Source: Natronogracilivirga saccharolytica (lineage in GTDB: Bacteria; Bacteroidota; Rhodothermia; Balneolales; Natronogracilivirgulaceae). From it: a DNA stretch of 64,000 nt. The notes under the pieces are model-generated. The model searched no databases. It saw nothing but the letters and a program-made list of their open reading frames with translations, and was not told the DNA's origin. The stretch's first letter is position 1. The number at the start of each line of letters is the position of its first letter. Below, one piece after another: positions 19,683-29,161 of this stretch. The DNA lies in NCBI RefSeq assembly GCF_017921895.1, contig NZ_JAFIDN010000008.1, forward strand, positions 62,001 to 126,000. Direction: 5' to 3'. The position numbers were made by a program, and so were the translations under genes.

Positions 19683-20402
19683 TTATAAGCCGGGCTTGTC
19701 TGCATCCGGGCTGACCGGATCTTCCCGGTAATTCTTGCCGGCAAGAATTATGACGAACTCTCCCTTCAGGTTCGCATGCTCCCGGAGCTTATTGCTTACA
19801 ACAGGTACCGGCCCGCGGATAATTTCCTCAAAGTGCTTGGAAAGTTCGCGGCAGACGGCGATCATCCTGTCCGGTGTGCAGCGCTCAGAGAGCTCTTCTG
19901 CAAGTTTTATCACACGATGAACGCTCTCGAAAAGCACAACCGTACATTCCTGATCAACAATGGCATCAATTCTGCCGGAGCGTCCCTTTTTTGCCGGCAG
20001 AAATCCTTCGAAAAGAAACCGGTCGCTCGGCAGTCCGCTGGCCGACAATGCGGTAATCAGGGCAGACGGTCCCGGAACGGCGCAAACCCGGTGACCATTT
20101 CTGTGAGCTTCCCTGGCAGGAAGAAAGCCGGGATCTGAGATTCCCGGTGTTCCGGCGTCACTGATCAGGGCGATGTCCTTGCCGGAATCCAGGTATTCAA
20201 TTACAGAAGCCGTTTTCCGGTGCTCGTTGTGCTGATGGAAAGAGAGGGTCGGTGTACCGATATTGAAGTGGCGCAAAAGCTGGCCGGAAGTCCGGGTGTC
20301 TTCGCAGGCAATGGCGTGAACCGAATTGAGTACGTCTATGGACCGGGGTGAAAAGTCGGAAAGATTGCCGATGGGTGTTGCTACAAGATACAGTGTGCTC
20401 AC
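19683..20402 (-). CDS. rsmI: 16S rRNA (cytidine-1402-2'-O)-methyltransferase RsmI
   Basis: A 239-residue tetrapyrrole-methylase-fold enzyme that 2'-O-methylates C1402 in the decoding centre of 16S rRNA. The N-terminal YLVATPIGNLSDFSPRS, CEDTRTSGQLL, HQHNEH, LISDAGTPGISDPG and VPGPSALITALSASGL motifs are specific for RsmI. The best start is GTG at 20402, because the conserved LYLVATPIGN begins four codons later and no in-frame ATG precedes it. RsmI proteins are often 230-290 residues. The gene is followed by lnt. Confidence 0.93.
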   Translation of the reverse strand: MSTLYLVATPIGNLSDFSPRSIDVLNSVHAIACEDTRTSGQLLRHFNIGTPTLSFHQHNEHRKTASVIEYLDSGKDIALISDAGTPGISDPGFLPAREAHRNGHRVCAVPGPSALITALSASGLPSDRFLFEGFLPAKKGRSGRIDAIVDQECTVVLFESVHRVIKLAEELSERCTPDRMIAVCRELSKHFEEIIRGPVPVVSNKLREHANLKGEFVIILAGKNYREDPVSPDADKPGL

Positions 20403-20551
20403 AGCGTTTTGTCTAATTTTTGGGAGAATACTGACCTAAAGTATGACTAAACTGAAATAAAGAAAAATGCGTTATATTAGGCGCGGCGGGTGATCACCGG
20501 CGGGTATTCAACGAAAACTATCTATTACAAACGACAACAGACTGAACAAAA

Positions 20552-20935
20552 ATGACAAAAAAAAGATTTAAAGGGCTTAATCATATTACACTCAGAGTAA
20601 ATAACATCGAGAAGGCAGAGGAGTTTTACGGGGAGGTGCTTGGATTTGAGGTTGAAAAGAAAATGGGCCGGAGCATGACGGTATACCGGATCGGGAAGGA
20701 TTCGCTGGTGCTTGTAGAGGCTGAAACAGAATACGAGCGCGCTTCCAAGGACTACCGCGTCGACCATTTCGGTTTTTTTGTGGATTCCCCGGAGGAGGTT
20801 GATCAGCTGGCAGAATATTTCAAGGAGCGGGAAGTGACCATTTTGAGCGGGCCGTCAAACAGGAAAACAGGTCGTTTTGTCTTCATATCGGATCCTGATG
20901 GTAACATGATTGAGATTTTCAACGAAGGCGGCTGA
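20552..20935 (+). CDS. VOC (glyoxalase/bleomycin-resistance) family protein
   Basis: A 127-residue vicinal-oxygen-chelate protein made of two beta-alpha-beta-beta-beta modules. Likely metal ligands are His in GLNHITL, a Glu in the middle strand LVLVEAE, His in VDHFGFF and Glu in NMIEIF near the C-terminus. The end FISDPDGNMIEIFNE is typical of glyoxalase-I-like and dioxygenase-like VOC proteins. The substrate cannot be assigned. The gene lies in a divergent region with rsmI; a 10-bp palindrome GGTGATCACC sits at 20489-20498. hrcA begins 86 bp downstream. Confidence 0.8.
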   Translation: MTKKRFKGLNHITLRVNNIEKAEEFYGEVLGFEVEKKMGRSMTVYRIGKDSLVLVEAETEYERASKDYRVDHFGFFVDSPEEVDQLAEYFKEREVTILSGPSNRKTGRFVFISDPDGNMIEIFNEGG

Positions 20936-20974
20936 ACTTGTGCAACTGGCCGGGTGATTTCAATTGGCTGTTTT

Positions 20975-21000
20975 TTTTGTTAACTTACCAAGTTACAAAA
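20975..21000. promoter_or_regulatory. Inverted repeat immediately upstream of hrcA
   Basis: Arms TTTTGTTAACTT (20975-20986) and AAGTTACAAAA (20990-21000) pair over 11 bp with one bulged T and a 3-nt spacer ACC, 21 bp before the hrcA start. This is where a CIRCE operator would be expected, but the sequence is not the CIRCE consensus TTAGCACTC-N9-GAGTGCTAA. It may be a lineage-specific operator or a 5'-UTR hairpin. Confidence 0.45.
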
Positions 21001-21021
21001 GAAAAATTAGCGACGACTGTG

Positions 21022-22077
21022 ATGAAACTGACAGGGTTTTCCGAACTGACAAACAGAGAGCAGGAGGTGCTCAGATACATTATCCAGAACTTCATTGTGA
21101 CGGCCAGTCCCGTTGCATCGAAGACACTGGTGGACAGGTATCGTCTGAATATCAGCTCCGCGACAGTCCGGAATGCAATGAACAGTCTGGAAAGCAAAGG
21201 GTTGCTGGATCATCCCCACACATCTTCGGGTCGCATACCCACCGAAGACGGGTACCGGCTGTATGTCAATTCCCTGATGCAGGTTTCCGAGCTGAGCAGG
21301 GAGGAGAAGCAAATTCTCGATACTATCCAGAACTTTCTGACCAATGATGTGGATGATGCGGTGCAGTCGGCGGCGCGCATCCTGGCCCGGCTGTCCAATC
21401 TGCTGGCTGTCGTCATCGCACCGAAACTCGGACACGGAGTATTCCGCAAAATTGAACTCGTATCCATCAGTTCGAACCGCATACTTGTGGTTTTGACTGT
21501 GGAAAGCGGCATCGTCAAAACGCTGTCCGTTGAAGTGCAGACCGAAATAAAGCCGGATGAGCTGGAACGTGTTGCCAGATTTCTAAACGAACGTCTTCAC
21601 GGTTACAAACTGAGCGAAATCGCTAAAAAGATCGACGAAATGCTGGCCAATTATGACCAAGGCGATTATTCCGGTCTAATAAGGGTGTTTATTGACAGCG
21701 CCGACACGATTTTTGATGATAACCATCTGCGCAGGTTTCATTTCGGTGGTGTGGAATACATGGCACTTCAGCCGGAGTTCAATGATCTCGGAAATTACAA
21801 GGGGATTGTAGAACTGCTGGAAAACGAAGACATGATTATCCACCTGTTTGACGATCCCCGGGTGGAAAGCAGCGAAAAGGATGTCCGTATCCGGATTGGA
21901 AAAGAGAATAAAATTCAGCAGGTGGAACAGTGCAGTGTCGTCTCTGCCAATTATCACTATGGCGGCATTAAGGGCACCATAGGACTGGTGGGGCCTACGA
22001 GAATGAATTACAGCAGGATGGTAGCTCTTGTTGAGCAGCTTGCCAACCGCTTTAATGTATACAATCCCGGAGCATAG
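21022..22077 (+). CDS. hrcA: Heat-inducible transcription repressor HrcA
   Basis: A 351-residue repressor that in most bacteria binds CIRCE operators of groE and dnaK operons, its activity depending on GroEL. The winged-helix domain includes LTNREQEVLRYIIQNFI, PVASKTLV and ISSATVRNAMNSLESKGLL, followed by the HTSSGRIPTEDGYRLYV signature. The C-terminal GAF-like dimerisation domain ends near GTIGLVGPTRMNYSRM. The frame could be read from a TTG at 20938. The ATG at 21022 (MKLTGFSELTNRE) gives the usual family start, so I use it. It heads hrcA-grpE-dnaJ; dnaK and groEL are not in the window. Confidence 0.94.
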   Translation: MKLTGFSELTNREQEVLRYIIQNFIVTASPVASKTLVDRYRLNISSATVRNAMNSLESKGLLDHPHTSSGRIPTEDGYRLYVNSLMQVSELSREEKQILDTIQNFLTNDVDDAVQSAARILARLSNLLAVVIAPKLGHGVFRKIELVSISSNRILVVLTVESGIVKTLSVEVQTEIKPDELERVARFLNERLHGYKLSEIAKKIDEMLANYDQGDYSGLIRVFIDSADTIFDDNHLRRFHFGGVEYMALQPEFNDLGNYKGIVELLENEDMIIHLFDDPRVESSEKDVRIRIGKENKIQQVEQCSVVSANYHYGGIKGTIGLVGPTRMNYSRMVALVEQLANRFNVYNPGA

Positions 22078-22140
22078 ATCATGCCGGTAAGGTTTGCAGG
22101 GTTCCGGTATCCAATAGAATAAAAACGGTTTCGTTAACTG

Positions 22141-22245
22141 GTGTTTGCGGAAGGAATTGTGAATTACAGGGCAGTCGCCGGAATCAACGAAATCAAGGAT
22201 ATAGATCAACAGAAATTTTTCGAAGAGTTTACAAGTTATTTATGA
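22141..22245 (+). CDS. Possible 34-residue leader ORF coupled to grpE
   Basis: A GTG-started frame (VFAEGIVNYRAVAGINEIK...) runs 34 codons and ends in a TGA that overlaps the grpE ATG as ATGA. The overlap is the arrangement expected of translational coupling, and the peptide composition is protein-like. It is short, has a non-ATG start and no recognised relatives, so it may be chance. Confidence 0.25.
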   Translation: MFAEGIVNYRAVAGINEIKDIDQQKFFEEFTSYL

Positions 22246-22940
22246 ACACGATTGACAATGAAAAAATGAAAGCAAATTCTTCTGAACAGGCAGGTAATTC
22301 GGCTGATATGAATGAAAACAGCGATCATCTGAATGAATCAGGTAATTCAGCCGGCAGTCGCGGCGCATCCTCTGAATCAGGGGACCAGTCAAAAACGCAG
22401 GAACAGGAGCTGAATTCCGGAAATAAAAAGGATGATGAAGCAGCATCCTCAGATCAGGCCGGTCAACAGGCAGCAGATGAGAAAGACGAAAAAATCGCGC
22501 AGCTGGAAGAGGAGCTTCAGAAAACCCGTGACAGCATGCTCCGTAAGGCTGCCGAATTCGAAAATCTGAAGCGGCGCACTCAGAAGGAAAAGGAGCACAT
22601 ATACGATGAGGCCCGCGCGGCTTCCATATCAAAATTCTTAAGTATACGTGAAGATCTCAAACGAAGCATTGAGCTGTCCCGCGAAAAAAACGTGGATAAA
22701 GGGTTTCACGACGGACTGAAAATGCTTCTGAATAATTTTGACCGGATTCTGGAGGAGTACAATGTGGAACCTGTAGAAGAGACCGGTGTTCCTTTTGATG
22801 TGGACAAGCATGATGCCATGCTGACACAACCTGCCGAAGATGATTCTGTCGAAAGCAATACAGTCCTCCAGGTCCTCGAACCGGGGTACATGATGGGAGA
22901 CCGCGTAATCAAGCACGCCAAAGTTATAGTCAGTCAATAA
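22242..22940 (+). CDS. grpE: DnaK nucleotide-exchange factor GrpE
   Basis: A 232-residue cochaperone that promotes ADP release from DnaK. The N-terminal 75 or so residues are polar, acidic and probably disordered (Ser/Asp/Gln-rich). A long coiled coil follows (KIAQLEEELQKTRDSMLRKAAEFENLKRR split over about 81-110). The C-terminal beta domain ends with the conserved pattern VLQVLEPGYMMGDRVIKHAKV. The gene is 164 bp after hrcA and 9 bp before dnaJ. There is a nearby alternative ATG at codon 9; I kept the first. Confidence 0.94.
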   Translation: MNTIDNEKMKANSSEQAGNSADMNENSDHLNESGNSAGSRGASSESGDQSKTQEQELNSGNKKDDEAASSDQAGQQAADEKDEKIAQLEEELQKTRDSMLRKAAEFENLKRRTQKEKEHIYDEARAASISKFLSIREDLKRSIELSREKNVDKGFHDGLKMLLNNFDRILEEYNVEPVEETGVPFDVDKHDAMLTQPAEDDSVESNTVLQVLEPGYMMGDRVIKHAKVIVSQ

Positions 22941-22949
22941 TCGTAACAC

Positions 22950-24110
22950 ATGTCTAAACGAGATTACTACGAAGTTTTAGGAGTTGATAAAGGTGCCGGC
23001 GAAGCCGAGCTCAAACGGGCATACCGCAAGCTCGCCATGAAATACCACCCTGACCGCAACTCCGATAACCCGGATGCAGAACAAAAATTCAAGGAAGCTG
23101 CTGAAGCTTTTGAAGTCCTCAAAGATCCGGATAAAAGGGCACGATATGACCAGTTCGGTCATGACGGACTCCGCAATGCCGGTGGATTCGGAGCAGACTT
23201 CGAAGACATCAGTTTTGATGATATTTTCAGCCGCTTCAGTGACATTTTCGGCGGTGACATATTCGGAGGTATGGGAGGAGCGCAGGGCAGAAGCCGGCGC
23301 CGTTCCGGTACCGGACGCCCGGGTGATGATATGAAAATATCGCTGAACCTGACCCTCGAAGAGATCGCTTTCGGAACGGATAAAGAGGTCAAGGTCAAAA
23401 AATTTGTGGTCTGTGATTCCTGTGAAGGTTCCGGTGCGGAGACCGAAGATGATTACATGACCTGCGATGCCTGTAATGGTGTCGGAGAAGTACGCCAGGT
23501 AACCAAAACCATGTTCGGACAGTTTGTGAATGTGCAGCCCTGCCCAACCTGTCAGGGAGAAGGCCGCACTATTCGTGACAAATGCAACTCCTGCAAGGGT
23601 GAAGGTCGCGTAAGGGGTGAAGAGACAGTGAAAATTCAGATCCCGAGCGGAGTAACCAAAGGAAACTATATCAGCCTGCGCGGACAGGGACATGCCGGGA
23701 TTCGCGGAGGCGATGCCGGTACACTAATCGTACTGATCGAAGAGAAAGAGCATGAACATTTCAAGCGTGACGGAGACAACATCCTCTACGATCTGAATGT
23801 CAGTATACCGGATGTCATCCTCGGCACGACGACCGAGGTGCCCACGCTCAGAGGCAAAGCCCGGATCAAAATTGATCCCGGTACGCAACCCGGCAAGATG
23901 CTCCGCATGCGTGAAAAAGGTATCAAAGGGCTGAACACCAAAAGATTCGGTGATCAGTATGTCCGGATAAATGTATTTGTTCCGACATCAGTTTCTGAAG
24001 AGGAGAAACAGATGATTGAGTCGCTGAAAGAATCCAGCAATTTTGATCCTGCCGAGAGTAAGGAAGTCCGGGAAAATCTGTTTGAACGGGTGAAATCGGT
24101 GTTTACCTGA
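22950..24110 (+). CDS. dnaJ: Chaperone DnaJ
   Basis: A type I Hsp40 of 386 residues that delivers substrates to DnaK and stimulates its ATPase. It contains the J domain with HPD at 33-35, a Gly/Phe-rich linker (about 70-120), and four zinc-binding repeats [24 protein letters not shown] and CNSCKGEG (about 151-220). The C-terminal substrate-binding domains include GDLYV-like [19 protein letters not shown]. All parts are intact. It is the last gene of hrcA-grpE-dnaJ, and a hairpin terminator follows 3 bp after its stop. Confidence 0.97.
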   Translation: MSKRDYYEVLGVDKGAGEAELKRAYRKLAMKYHPDRNSDNPDAEQKFKEAAEAFEVLKDPDKRARYDQFGHDGLRNAGGFGADFEDISFDDIFSRFSDIFGGDIFGGMGGAQGRSRRRSGTGRPGDDMKISLNLTLEEIAFGTDKEVKVKKFVVCDSCEGSGAETEDDYMTCDACNGVGEVRQVTKTMFGQFVNVQPCPTCQGEGRTIRDKCNSCKGEGRVRGEETVKIQIPSGVTKGNYISLRGQGHAGIRGGDAGTLIVLIEEKEHEHFKRDGDNILYDLNVSIPDVILGTTTEVPTLRGKARIKIDPGTQPGKMLRMREKGIKGLNTKRFGDQYVRINVFVPTSVSEEEKQMIESLKESSNFDPAESKEVRENLFERVKSVFT

Positions 24111-24113
24111 ATG

Positions 24114-24137
24114 TGACAGAAGGTATTTCTGTCATTT
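24114..24137. terminator. Bidirectional terminator between dnaJ and purE
   Basis: Perfect 8-bp stem TGACAGAA/TTCTGTCA with a 5-nt loop GGTAT, followed by TTT on the plus strand. It lies between two convergent genes and could serve both, although the T-run is short. Confidence 0.6.
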
Positions 24138-24142
24138 AAGCC

Positions 24143-24634
24143 TTACTGAAGCAGATCGCTTTTTTTGACCGAAGCCTCTTGCTGTTCCTTGCGCCATGCA
24201 GACAGATGTTCTGCCAGTTTCTGATCCTGAAGTGAGAGAATTTGCAGCGCCAGGAGTCCGGCATTCATGGCATTGTCGATGGCTACCGTGGCAACGGGAA
24301 CTCCCCGGGGCATCTGGACTATGGAAAGCAGGCTGTCCATTCCCTTGAGATGACGCGTGGATACCGGAACACCAATAACCGGCAATGTGGTGTGTGCAGC
24401 AACCATACCCGGCAGATGTGCGGCACCACCTGCACCTGCTATGATAACTCCAATGCCTCTTTCCCTGGCAGTGCGGGCATACTCTGCCATAAGATCCGGA
24501 GTACGATGCGCTGAAACGACCTTTTTCTCGATATCCGCATCAAACTGCCCGCAAATTTCAGCAGCTGCCTTCATGACAGGCCAGTCAGAATCGCTGCCCA
24601 TAATAATACCAATCCGGAAGTTTTTTTCTTTCAT
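24143..24634 (-). CDS. purE: N5-carboxyaminoimidazole ribonucleotide mutase PurE
   Basis: A 163-residue class I PurE, which moves the carboxyl group of N5-CAIR to give CAIR in purine synthesis. The motifs [25 protein letters not shown] (with the catalytic His), [24 protein letters not shown] and [19 protein letters not shown] are all present. It pairs functionally with PurK, encoded upstream on the same strand. The 212-bp gap to purK is unusually long for this pair and holds a copy of the intergenic repeat. Confidence 0.96.
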   Translation of the reverse strand: MKEKNFRIGIIMGSDSDWPVMKAAAEICGQFDADIEKKVVSAHRTPDLMAEYARTARERGIGVIIAGAGGAAHLPGMVAAHTTLPVIGVPVSTRHLKGMDSLLSIVQMPRGVPVATVAIDNAMNAGLLALQILSLQDQKLAEHLSAWRKEQQEASVKKSDLLQ

Positions 24635-24677
24635 GCGTCTGGGAATTTCGGTTTATAATGACAGATGAAATGAACAT

Positions 24678-24771
24678 GACCGGGCTGTCGCAGAGTCACA
24701 CAGGCTCATGATAAACATGGTCATGGAATTACATCTGACCATATGAATCTGAAAAACTAAACAGATGAAAT
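24678..24771 (+). repeat. Intergenic repeat, copy A (purK-purE gap)
   Basis: By eye about 70% identical to 48693-48790, including GACCGG, CGCAG, ACACA, ATGGTCAT, GAATT, TGACC, AAAA, TAAAC and ATGAAAT in the same order. The part upstream, 24661-24673 (ACAGATGAAATGA), repeats the element's own end at 24761-24773, suggesting a partial tandem unit. Inside is a hairpin ATGGTCA/TGACCAT (24717-24742). It lies antisense to the leftward pur genes. Confidence 0.55.
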
Positions 24772-24846
24772 GACATTGCATTTTTTTTGACTCGCCTGTG
24801 TGTGTCCGGACGCCGGACCGGTCACGGGTATTCCAAATATTTCAGT

Positions 24847-26100
24847 TTAAATTCTGATTTGTTGCGCAAGATCTGAAACTGCAGATAGGGTTTGCTTATG
24901 CTGCTCTCCAAGCAGGGTTATATGGCCCATTTTGCGGCCTTTTTTGCTGTCACGTTTGCCGTAGATGTGCAAATGGGCATCTGGGCTCTTGAAAAGATCA
25001 CTGGAGTTTTCAACAACAGCCGGTGCATCGGCAAAACCCAGCAGATTCTCCATCACGGCCACCGGCCTGCGCATTTCGGTTGAACCCAGCGGCAAGCCCA
25101 TAACAGCCCGGATGTGATTTTCGAACTGGGACGTAACACATCCTTCAATGCTGTAGTGTCCCGAATTGTGGGGCCTGGGCGCCGATTCGTTGAGCAGCAG
25201 CCTGCCATCATCCGAAAGAAAAAACTCGAAGGCAAACAAACCCCTTCCGTCAATCGCTTCAACAGCATCAACGGAAATCCGGCAGGCTTCATCACGGATT
25301 CCCGGGTCAATATCGGCGGGAGCAATGACCGTTTTACAGATGTGTCCCTGCTGTATGGTTTCACAGCAGGGGTAAACGGCGGTTCCGTGATGATTGCGCG
25401 CCACCTGTACGGCAAGCTCTTTTCTGAAAGGAATAAATGCTTCGGCTATAAGCTCGCGGTTATCATCACCGCCAAGTGACTGGAATGCAGAAACAGCCTG
25501 ATCTTCGGAACGGATAGTTACGTTTCCGTATCCGTCATATCCGCCTTTTGATGATTTCAGAACCCATGGGTACCCGAATGCATTGCCTGCTTCTTTCAGA
25601 TCATCCCGGCAGGTTACTTTCCTGTAGGGCGTTACCGGAATTCCGGCCTTACTGAACGTCTCTTTCTCAATCCATTTGGACTCAAGAAGTGAAAATGTTT
25701 TCGGGGACGGGTAAATAGGGGTGCCCGAGGCCTGTTCCACATCAGCCAGCAAGGATCCGTCAAGGAACTCATTTTCCAGGGTTACAATAGTGCATTGACG
25801 TGCAAAGCGGATGAGCGCATCCCGGTCATCAAATGCACCGGGCGTCCTCAGCGGCGTCATCCACTCCAGAGGCTGGAAATTGCCGGTATTTTCAGATTTG
25901 TTGTCTGATTCATCGGAATCAGTTGGGTCAGTAATTCTGCCCGAGCCGCCGGTGCTGCTGCGGGATGCAGTTCCGGGGTAAGCTGACACTTTCATACCCA
26001 TCCGGAAGACCTCGGCTGCCGACATCCTGGCAAGCTGTCCTGCACCAAGAAATCCGATTGTGGTATTTGCCGATATTTCAATATGGTTGCTGCTGTTCAT
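24847..26100 (-). CDS. purK: N5-carboxyaminoimidazole ribonucleotide synthetase PurK
   Basis: ATP-grasp enzyme that carboxylates AIR with ATP and bicarbonate to form N5-CAIR, the substrate of PurE. Visible motifs are IGFLGAGQLARMSA (about 12-25), ENEFLDG, PWVLKSSKGGYDGYGN, LIAEAFIPFRKELAVQVAR, FEFFLSDDGRLLLNESAPRPHNSGHY and the C-terminal HLHIYGKRDSKKGRKMGHIT. At 417 residues it is longer than the usual 355-390. The excess is a Ser/Asp/Gly-rich insert at about residues 45-75, between the first strand region and the next conserved block, probably a disordered surface loop. Confidence 0.95.
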   Translation of the reverse strand: MNSSNHIEISANTTIGFLGAGQLARMSAAEVFRMGMKVSAYPGTASRSSTGGSGRITDPTDSDESDNKSENTGNFQPLEWMTPLRTPGAFDDRDALIRFARQCTIVTLENEFLDGSLLADVEQASGTPIYPSPKTFSLLESKWIEKETFSKAGIPVTPYRKVTCRDDLKEAGNAFGYPWVLKSSKGGYDGYGNVTIRSEDQAVSAFQSLGGDDNRELIAEAFIPFRKELAVQVARNHHGTAVYPCCETIQQGHICKTVIAPADIDPGIRDEACRISVDAVEAIDGRGLFAFEFFLSDDGRLLLNESAPRPHNSGHYSIEGCVTSQFENHIRAVMGLPLGSTEMRRPVAVMENLLGFADAPAVVENSSDLFKSPDAHLHIYGKRDSKKGRKMGHITLLGEQHKQTLSAVSDLAQQIRI

Positions 26101-26228
26101 GCGAATGAAGAATAATGCTTGGAAATTGCCTATTTTGCTCCGGCCGAAAAATACAGTAAAACCGGCACAAAAGAATCATTTGATTATTTCCCGCGTTAGG
26201 AAAGAAAACAGAGGATTACAGAGACATC

Positions 26229-27302
26229 ATGGATATTGAAAAAAAACTGGAGCAGCTGAAATCCCGCTACGAAGAACTTGCAGTGGCGTTGAGTGACCCG
26301 GGTATATACGATCAGCCTGAAAAGCTTACCGAGGTCACCAAGGAACACAGTTCTCTGAAATCTCTGGTTGAAGATTTTGAAAAATGGAAGAATCTGAAAA
26401 ACCAGATTCGTGGTAACGAAGAGGTAATCGCCCAGAATGAGGATCCGGAACTGACGGAAATGGCTCGGATGGAACTAAAGGAGCTGAAGCAGGAGCTGGA
26501 GTCACTGGAGGAGAAGATCCGGATGGATCTGATCCCGAAAGATCCCGAGGACTCCAAAAATGCCATAATGGAAATCAGGGCCGGAACCGGCGGTGATGAA
26601 GCTGCAATATTCGCCGGGGACCTGTTCGAGATGTACCGCCGCTATGCTGATGAGCGCAAATGGAAAATTGAGCTGATGGACCTTCATGAATCGGAAAAGG
26701 GCGGATATAAAGATATTGTTTTCAAGCTGACCGGACAGGATGTGTTTGCCGAGATGAAGTATGAAAGCGGAGTCCACAGGGTGCAGCGGGTTCCGGAGAC
26801 GGAATCCCAGGGGCGGGTTCACACCTCGGCAGCAACGGTCGCCGTACTTCCGGAGGCCGAAGAAGTTGATGTTAAAATCAATCCGGCGGATCTTGAATTT
26901 GAAGCGTACCGGGCGAGCGGAGCCGGCGGGCAGCATGTTAACACTACGGATTCGGCTGTCCGTATCCGGCATGTTCCGTCCGGCGTGGTGGTGACCTGCC
27001 AGCAGGAGCGCTCTCAGCATAAAAACCGGGAGAAGGCCATGGCGATGCTGCGTTCCAAACTCTATGAACACGAACTTAAAAAAACACACTCGGAACGGGC
27101 CGAAGCAAGAAAATCACAGGTGTCAACCGGTGACCGCAGTGCCAAAATACGGACCTATAATTTCCCGCAAGGCCGTCTGACGGATCACAGAATCGGGCTT
27201 ACGCTTTACAATCTGGATGCCATCATGAAAGGAAATCTCGGCGAGGTGATCAAAGCTCTGCGTATCCAGGACAACCTGGAACGGATGGAACAGGTATCCT
27301 GA
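26229..27302 (+). CDS. prfA: Peptide chain release factor 1
   Basis: RF1 of 357 residues, which terminates translation at UAA and UAG. The codon-recognition tripeptide region reads [13 protein letters not shown] (PxT, the RF1 type, not SPF), and the peptidyl-transferase GGQ is at 233-235 in [15 protein letters not shown]. Domain 1 is a long coiled coil (residues 1-100). No frameshift is present, as normal for prfA. A gene for the PrmC methyltransferase does not follow. A weak hairpin CTCTAT/ATAGAG at 27363-27377 separates it from the convergent kinase gene. Confidence 0.96.
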   Translation: MDIEKKLEQLKSRYEELAVALSDPGIYDQPEKLTEVTKEHSSLKSLVEDFEKWKNLKNQIRGNEEVIAQNEDPELTEMARMELKELKQELESLEEKIRMDLIPKDPEDSKNAIMEIRAGTGGDEAAIFAGDLFEMYRRYADERKWKIELMDLHESEKGGYKDIVFKLTGQDVFAEMKYESGVHRVQRVPETESQGRVHTSAATVAVLPEAEEVDVKINPADLEFEAYRASGAGGQHVNTTDSAVRIRHVPSGVVVTCQQERSQHKNREKAMAMLRSKLYEHELKKTHSERAEARKSQVSTGDRSAKIRTYNFPQGRLTDHRIGLTLYNLDAIMKGNLGEVIKALRIQDNLERMEQVS

Positions 27303-27362
27303 AGATTGAGAACAGTCGGGTTTGCATCATTAAAAGCTCTGACAAAAAACAATACGAAAAGA

Positions 27363-27377
27363 CTCTATAGAATAGAG
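27363..27377. terminator. Weak hairpin between prfA and anti-sigma kinase gene
   Basis: A 6-bp perfect stem CTCTAT/ATAGAG with loop AGA in the short region between convergent genes. It lacks a good T-run, so termination is only a guess. Confidence 0.3.
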
Positions 27378-27384
27378 CGATTTA

Positions 27385-27789
27385 TCAGAGAAGAAAACGC
27401 AGTTCCACACTGTTTCCTTTTTTGTTGTAATTCACTTCATCAGCAAATTCAGACAGCAGCCAGACACCTCTGCCACCGGTTTTCATCAGGTTCTCTTTTT
27501 TTCTGGGATCCGGAATGGCGTCCGGGTCAAAACCGTCACCCTGATCAGTCACTGTCACGGTTACGTCCTGTCTGCTTATCACTGCCGTGACTCGCACTAC
27601 CTTGGCCGGATCCTGTTTGTTCCCATGCAGTATCGCATTGGTTACTGCTTCATTCAGTGCAAGATGCAGATTGTGCTTTTTATCTTCGTCAGCTCCGGAA
27701 GCGACAGCAATTTCGTTGACAAATTCAGCCAGCCGATCCATTTCTCCGGGATCGGATGCCAGTTGAATAGAATACTTTTTGTCCGTCAT
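27385..27789 (-). CDS. RsbW/SpoIIAB-like serine kinase (anti-sigma factor family)
   Basis: A 134-residue GHKL ATPase domain standing alone. The N box is LNEAVTNAILHGN, the G1 box DQGDGFDP and the G2 box TGGRGVWLL. In characterised relatives this domain binds an alternative sigma factor and phosphorylates a STAS antagonist. I start it at the ATG 27789; a TTG six codons upstream is also possible. No sigma factor, STAS protein or PP2C phosphatase is encoded nearby, so the partner is unknown and the role may be something other than sigma control. It lies 32 bp downstream of the dehydrogenase gene on the same strand. Confidence 0.82.
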   Translation of the reverse strand: MTDKKYSIQLASDPGEMDRLAEFVNEIAVASGADEDKKHNLHLALNEAVTNAILHGNKQDPAKVVRVTAVISRQDVTVTVTDQGDGFDPDAIPDPRKKENLMKTGGRGVWLLSEFADEVNYNKKGNSVELRFLL

Positions 27790-27821
27790 TCTGTTGTTAC
27801 TGTGCAACGAATAATTGCCAA

Positions 27822-29129
27822 TTAAGCGTAAATACCCCGGATCTTCAATGTTTTTGAAACTTTTTCGATGGCATGAACATATGCGGCCTGCCGCAAGGTA
27901 ATATTGTACTTCTGTTTTACATCATAAAGGAGCTGGAATGCATCACCCATCATCCTGTTCAGCCGCCGGTTTACGCGATCTTCGGTCCAGAAATATCCGT
28001 GCCGGTCCTGAACCCATTCGAAGTAGGAGACGGTTACACCCCCGGCATTGGCAAGTATGTCCGGAATAATAAGAATGCCCATATCATCAAGCATGGCGTC
28101 GGCATTTGCCGTAACCGGTCCGTTCGCGCCTTCCACAATAGCCCTGGCCTTTATTTTGCGCGCATTGTCCTTGTTTATCTGATCCTGAAGAGCGGCAGGT
28201 ATCAGCACATCACATGGCAGCTCGAGCAGCTCCTTGTTCGAGATCCGGTCGGCCCCGTCAAATCCATCGAGGGTACCTTTATTGTTCTGCACATACTTCA
28301 GGGCATAATCGATGTCTATTCCATCGGCATTGTAGTAACCGCCTGAAATATCGCTGATACCTGTAATACAGGTGCCTCGCTCATAGAGAAGCCGCGCTGT
28401 CACGGAGCCGACATTCCCGAAACCCTGAATAACTGCCCGGCACTTGTTGGGCATGATACTCAGCTTGTTAAGAGCAGCAAGCGTAACTGTCACGACTCCG
28501 CGGCCGGTTGCTTCTTTTCGCCCTTTTGATCCACCCAGGATTACCGGTTTGCCGGTCACCACCGCATTTTCCGTTCTGCGGGCATGCATGCTGTAGGTGT
28601 CCATCATCCAGGCCATAATCTGCTCATTGGTATTCATGTCGGGTGCGGGGATATCCCGGTCGGGTCCGATAACTTCTATCATTTCCGCTGTGTACCTTCT
28701 TGTGATTTGCTCAAGCTCCCGGCCGGACAGATGTTTCGGGTTGCATTTGACGCCCCCCTTTGCGCCCCCGAAAGGAACATTGACGACGGCACACTTCCAT
28801 GTCATCCATGCCGCAAGTGCCTTGACTTCTTCAAGAGTCACACCGGGCGTAAAACGGATGCCGCCCTTTGACGGTCCCAGAACATTGTCATGTATGACAC
28901 GATACCCCTCAAAAACCCTGACTTCTCCGTTATCCATGATAATCGGTATGGAAACAATAACGGTTTTTACCGGGTTCGAAAGATACTGAAACATTCCCTC
29001 ATCAAGATCGAGTATTCTGGCGGCAAACCGGAACCGCTCCATCATTGACTCAAAAGGTGATTCTTTATCCAGTGCAGGACCCGGTTCCTTGTAGTACGGT
29101 GAGCTGTAGCTTTCTTCTTTTTTAGTCAT
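27822..29129 (-). CDS. Glu/Leu/Phe/Val-type dehydrogenase (glutamate dehydrogenase)
   Basis: A 435-residue amino-acid dehydrogenase, about the length of hexameric NAD(P)-dependent glutamate dehydrogenase. The substrate and catalytic Lys region is [16 protein letters not shown], preceded by [24 protein letters not shown] split across about 90-115. The Rossmann motif GFGNVGS begins near residue 230, and EGANGPVT and [19 protein letters not shown] follow. These features fit the GDH branch better than leucine or phenylalanine dehydrogenase, which are about 360 residues. It would link 2-oxoglutarate and ammonia to glutamate. A 16-bp inverted repeat lies about 30 bp upstream of the start. Confidence 0.9.
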   Translation of the reverse strand: MTKKEESYSSPYYKEPGPALDKESPFESMMERFRFAARILDLDEGMFQYLSNPVKTVIVSIPIIMDNGEVRVFEGYRVIHDNVLGPSKGGIRFTPGVTLEEVKALAAWMTWKCAVVNVPFGGAKGGVKCNPKHLSGRELEQITRRYTAEMIEVIGPDRDIPAPDMNTNEQIMAWMMDTYSMHARRTENAVVTGKPVILGGSKGRKEATGRGVVTVTLAALNKLSIMPNKCRAVIQGFGNVGSVTARLLYERGTCITGISDISGGYYNADGIDIDYALKYVQNNKGTLDGFDGADRISNKELLELPCDVLIPAALQDQINKDNARKIKARAIVEGANGPVTANADAMLDDMGILIIPDILANAGGVTVSYFEWVQDRHGYFWTEDRVNRRLNRMMGDAFQLLYDVKQKYNITLRQAAYVHAIEKVSKTLKIRGIYA

Positions 29130-29161
29130 GTAATCCAGGGATATTTGATTGACTCTCTCAC

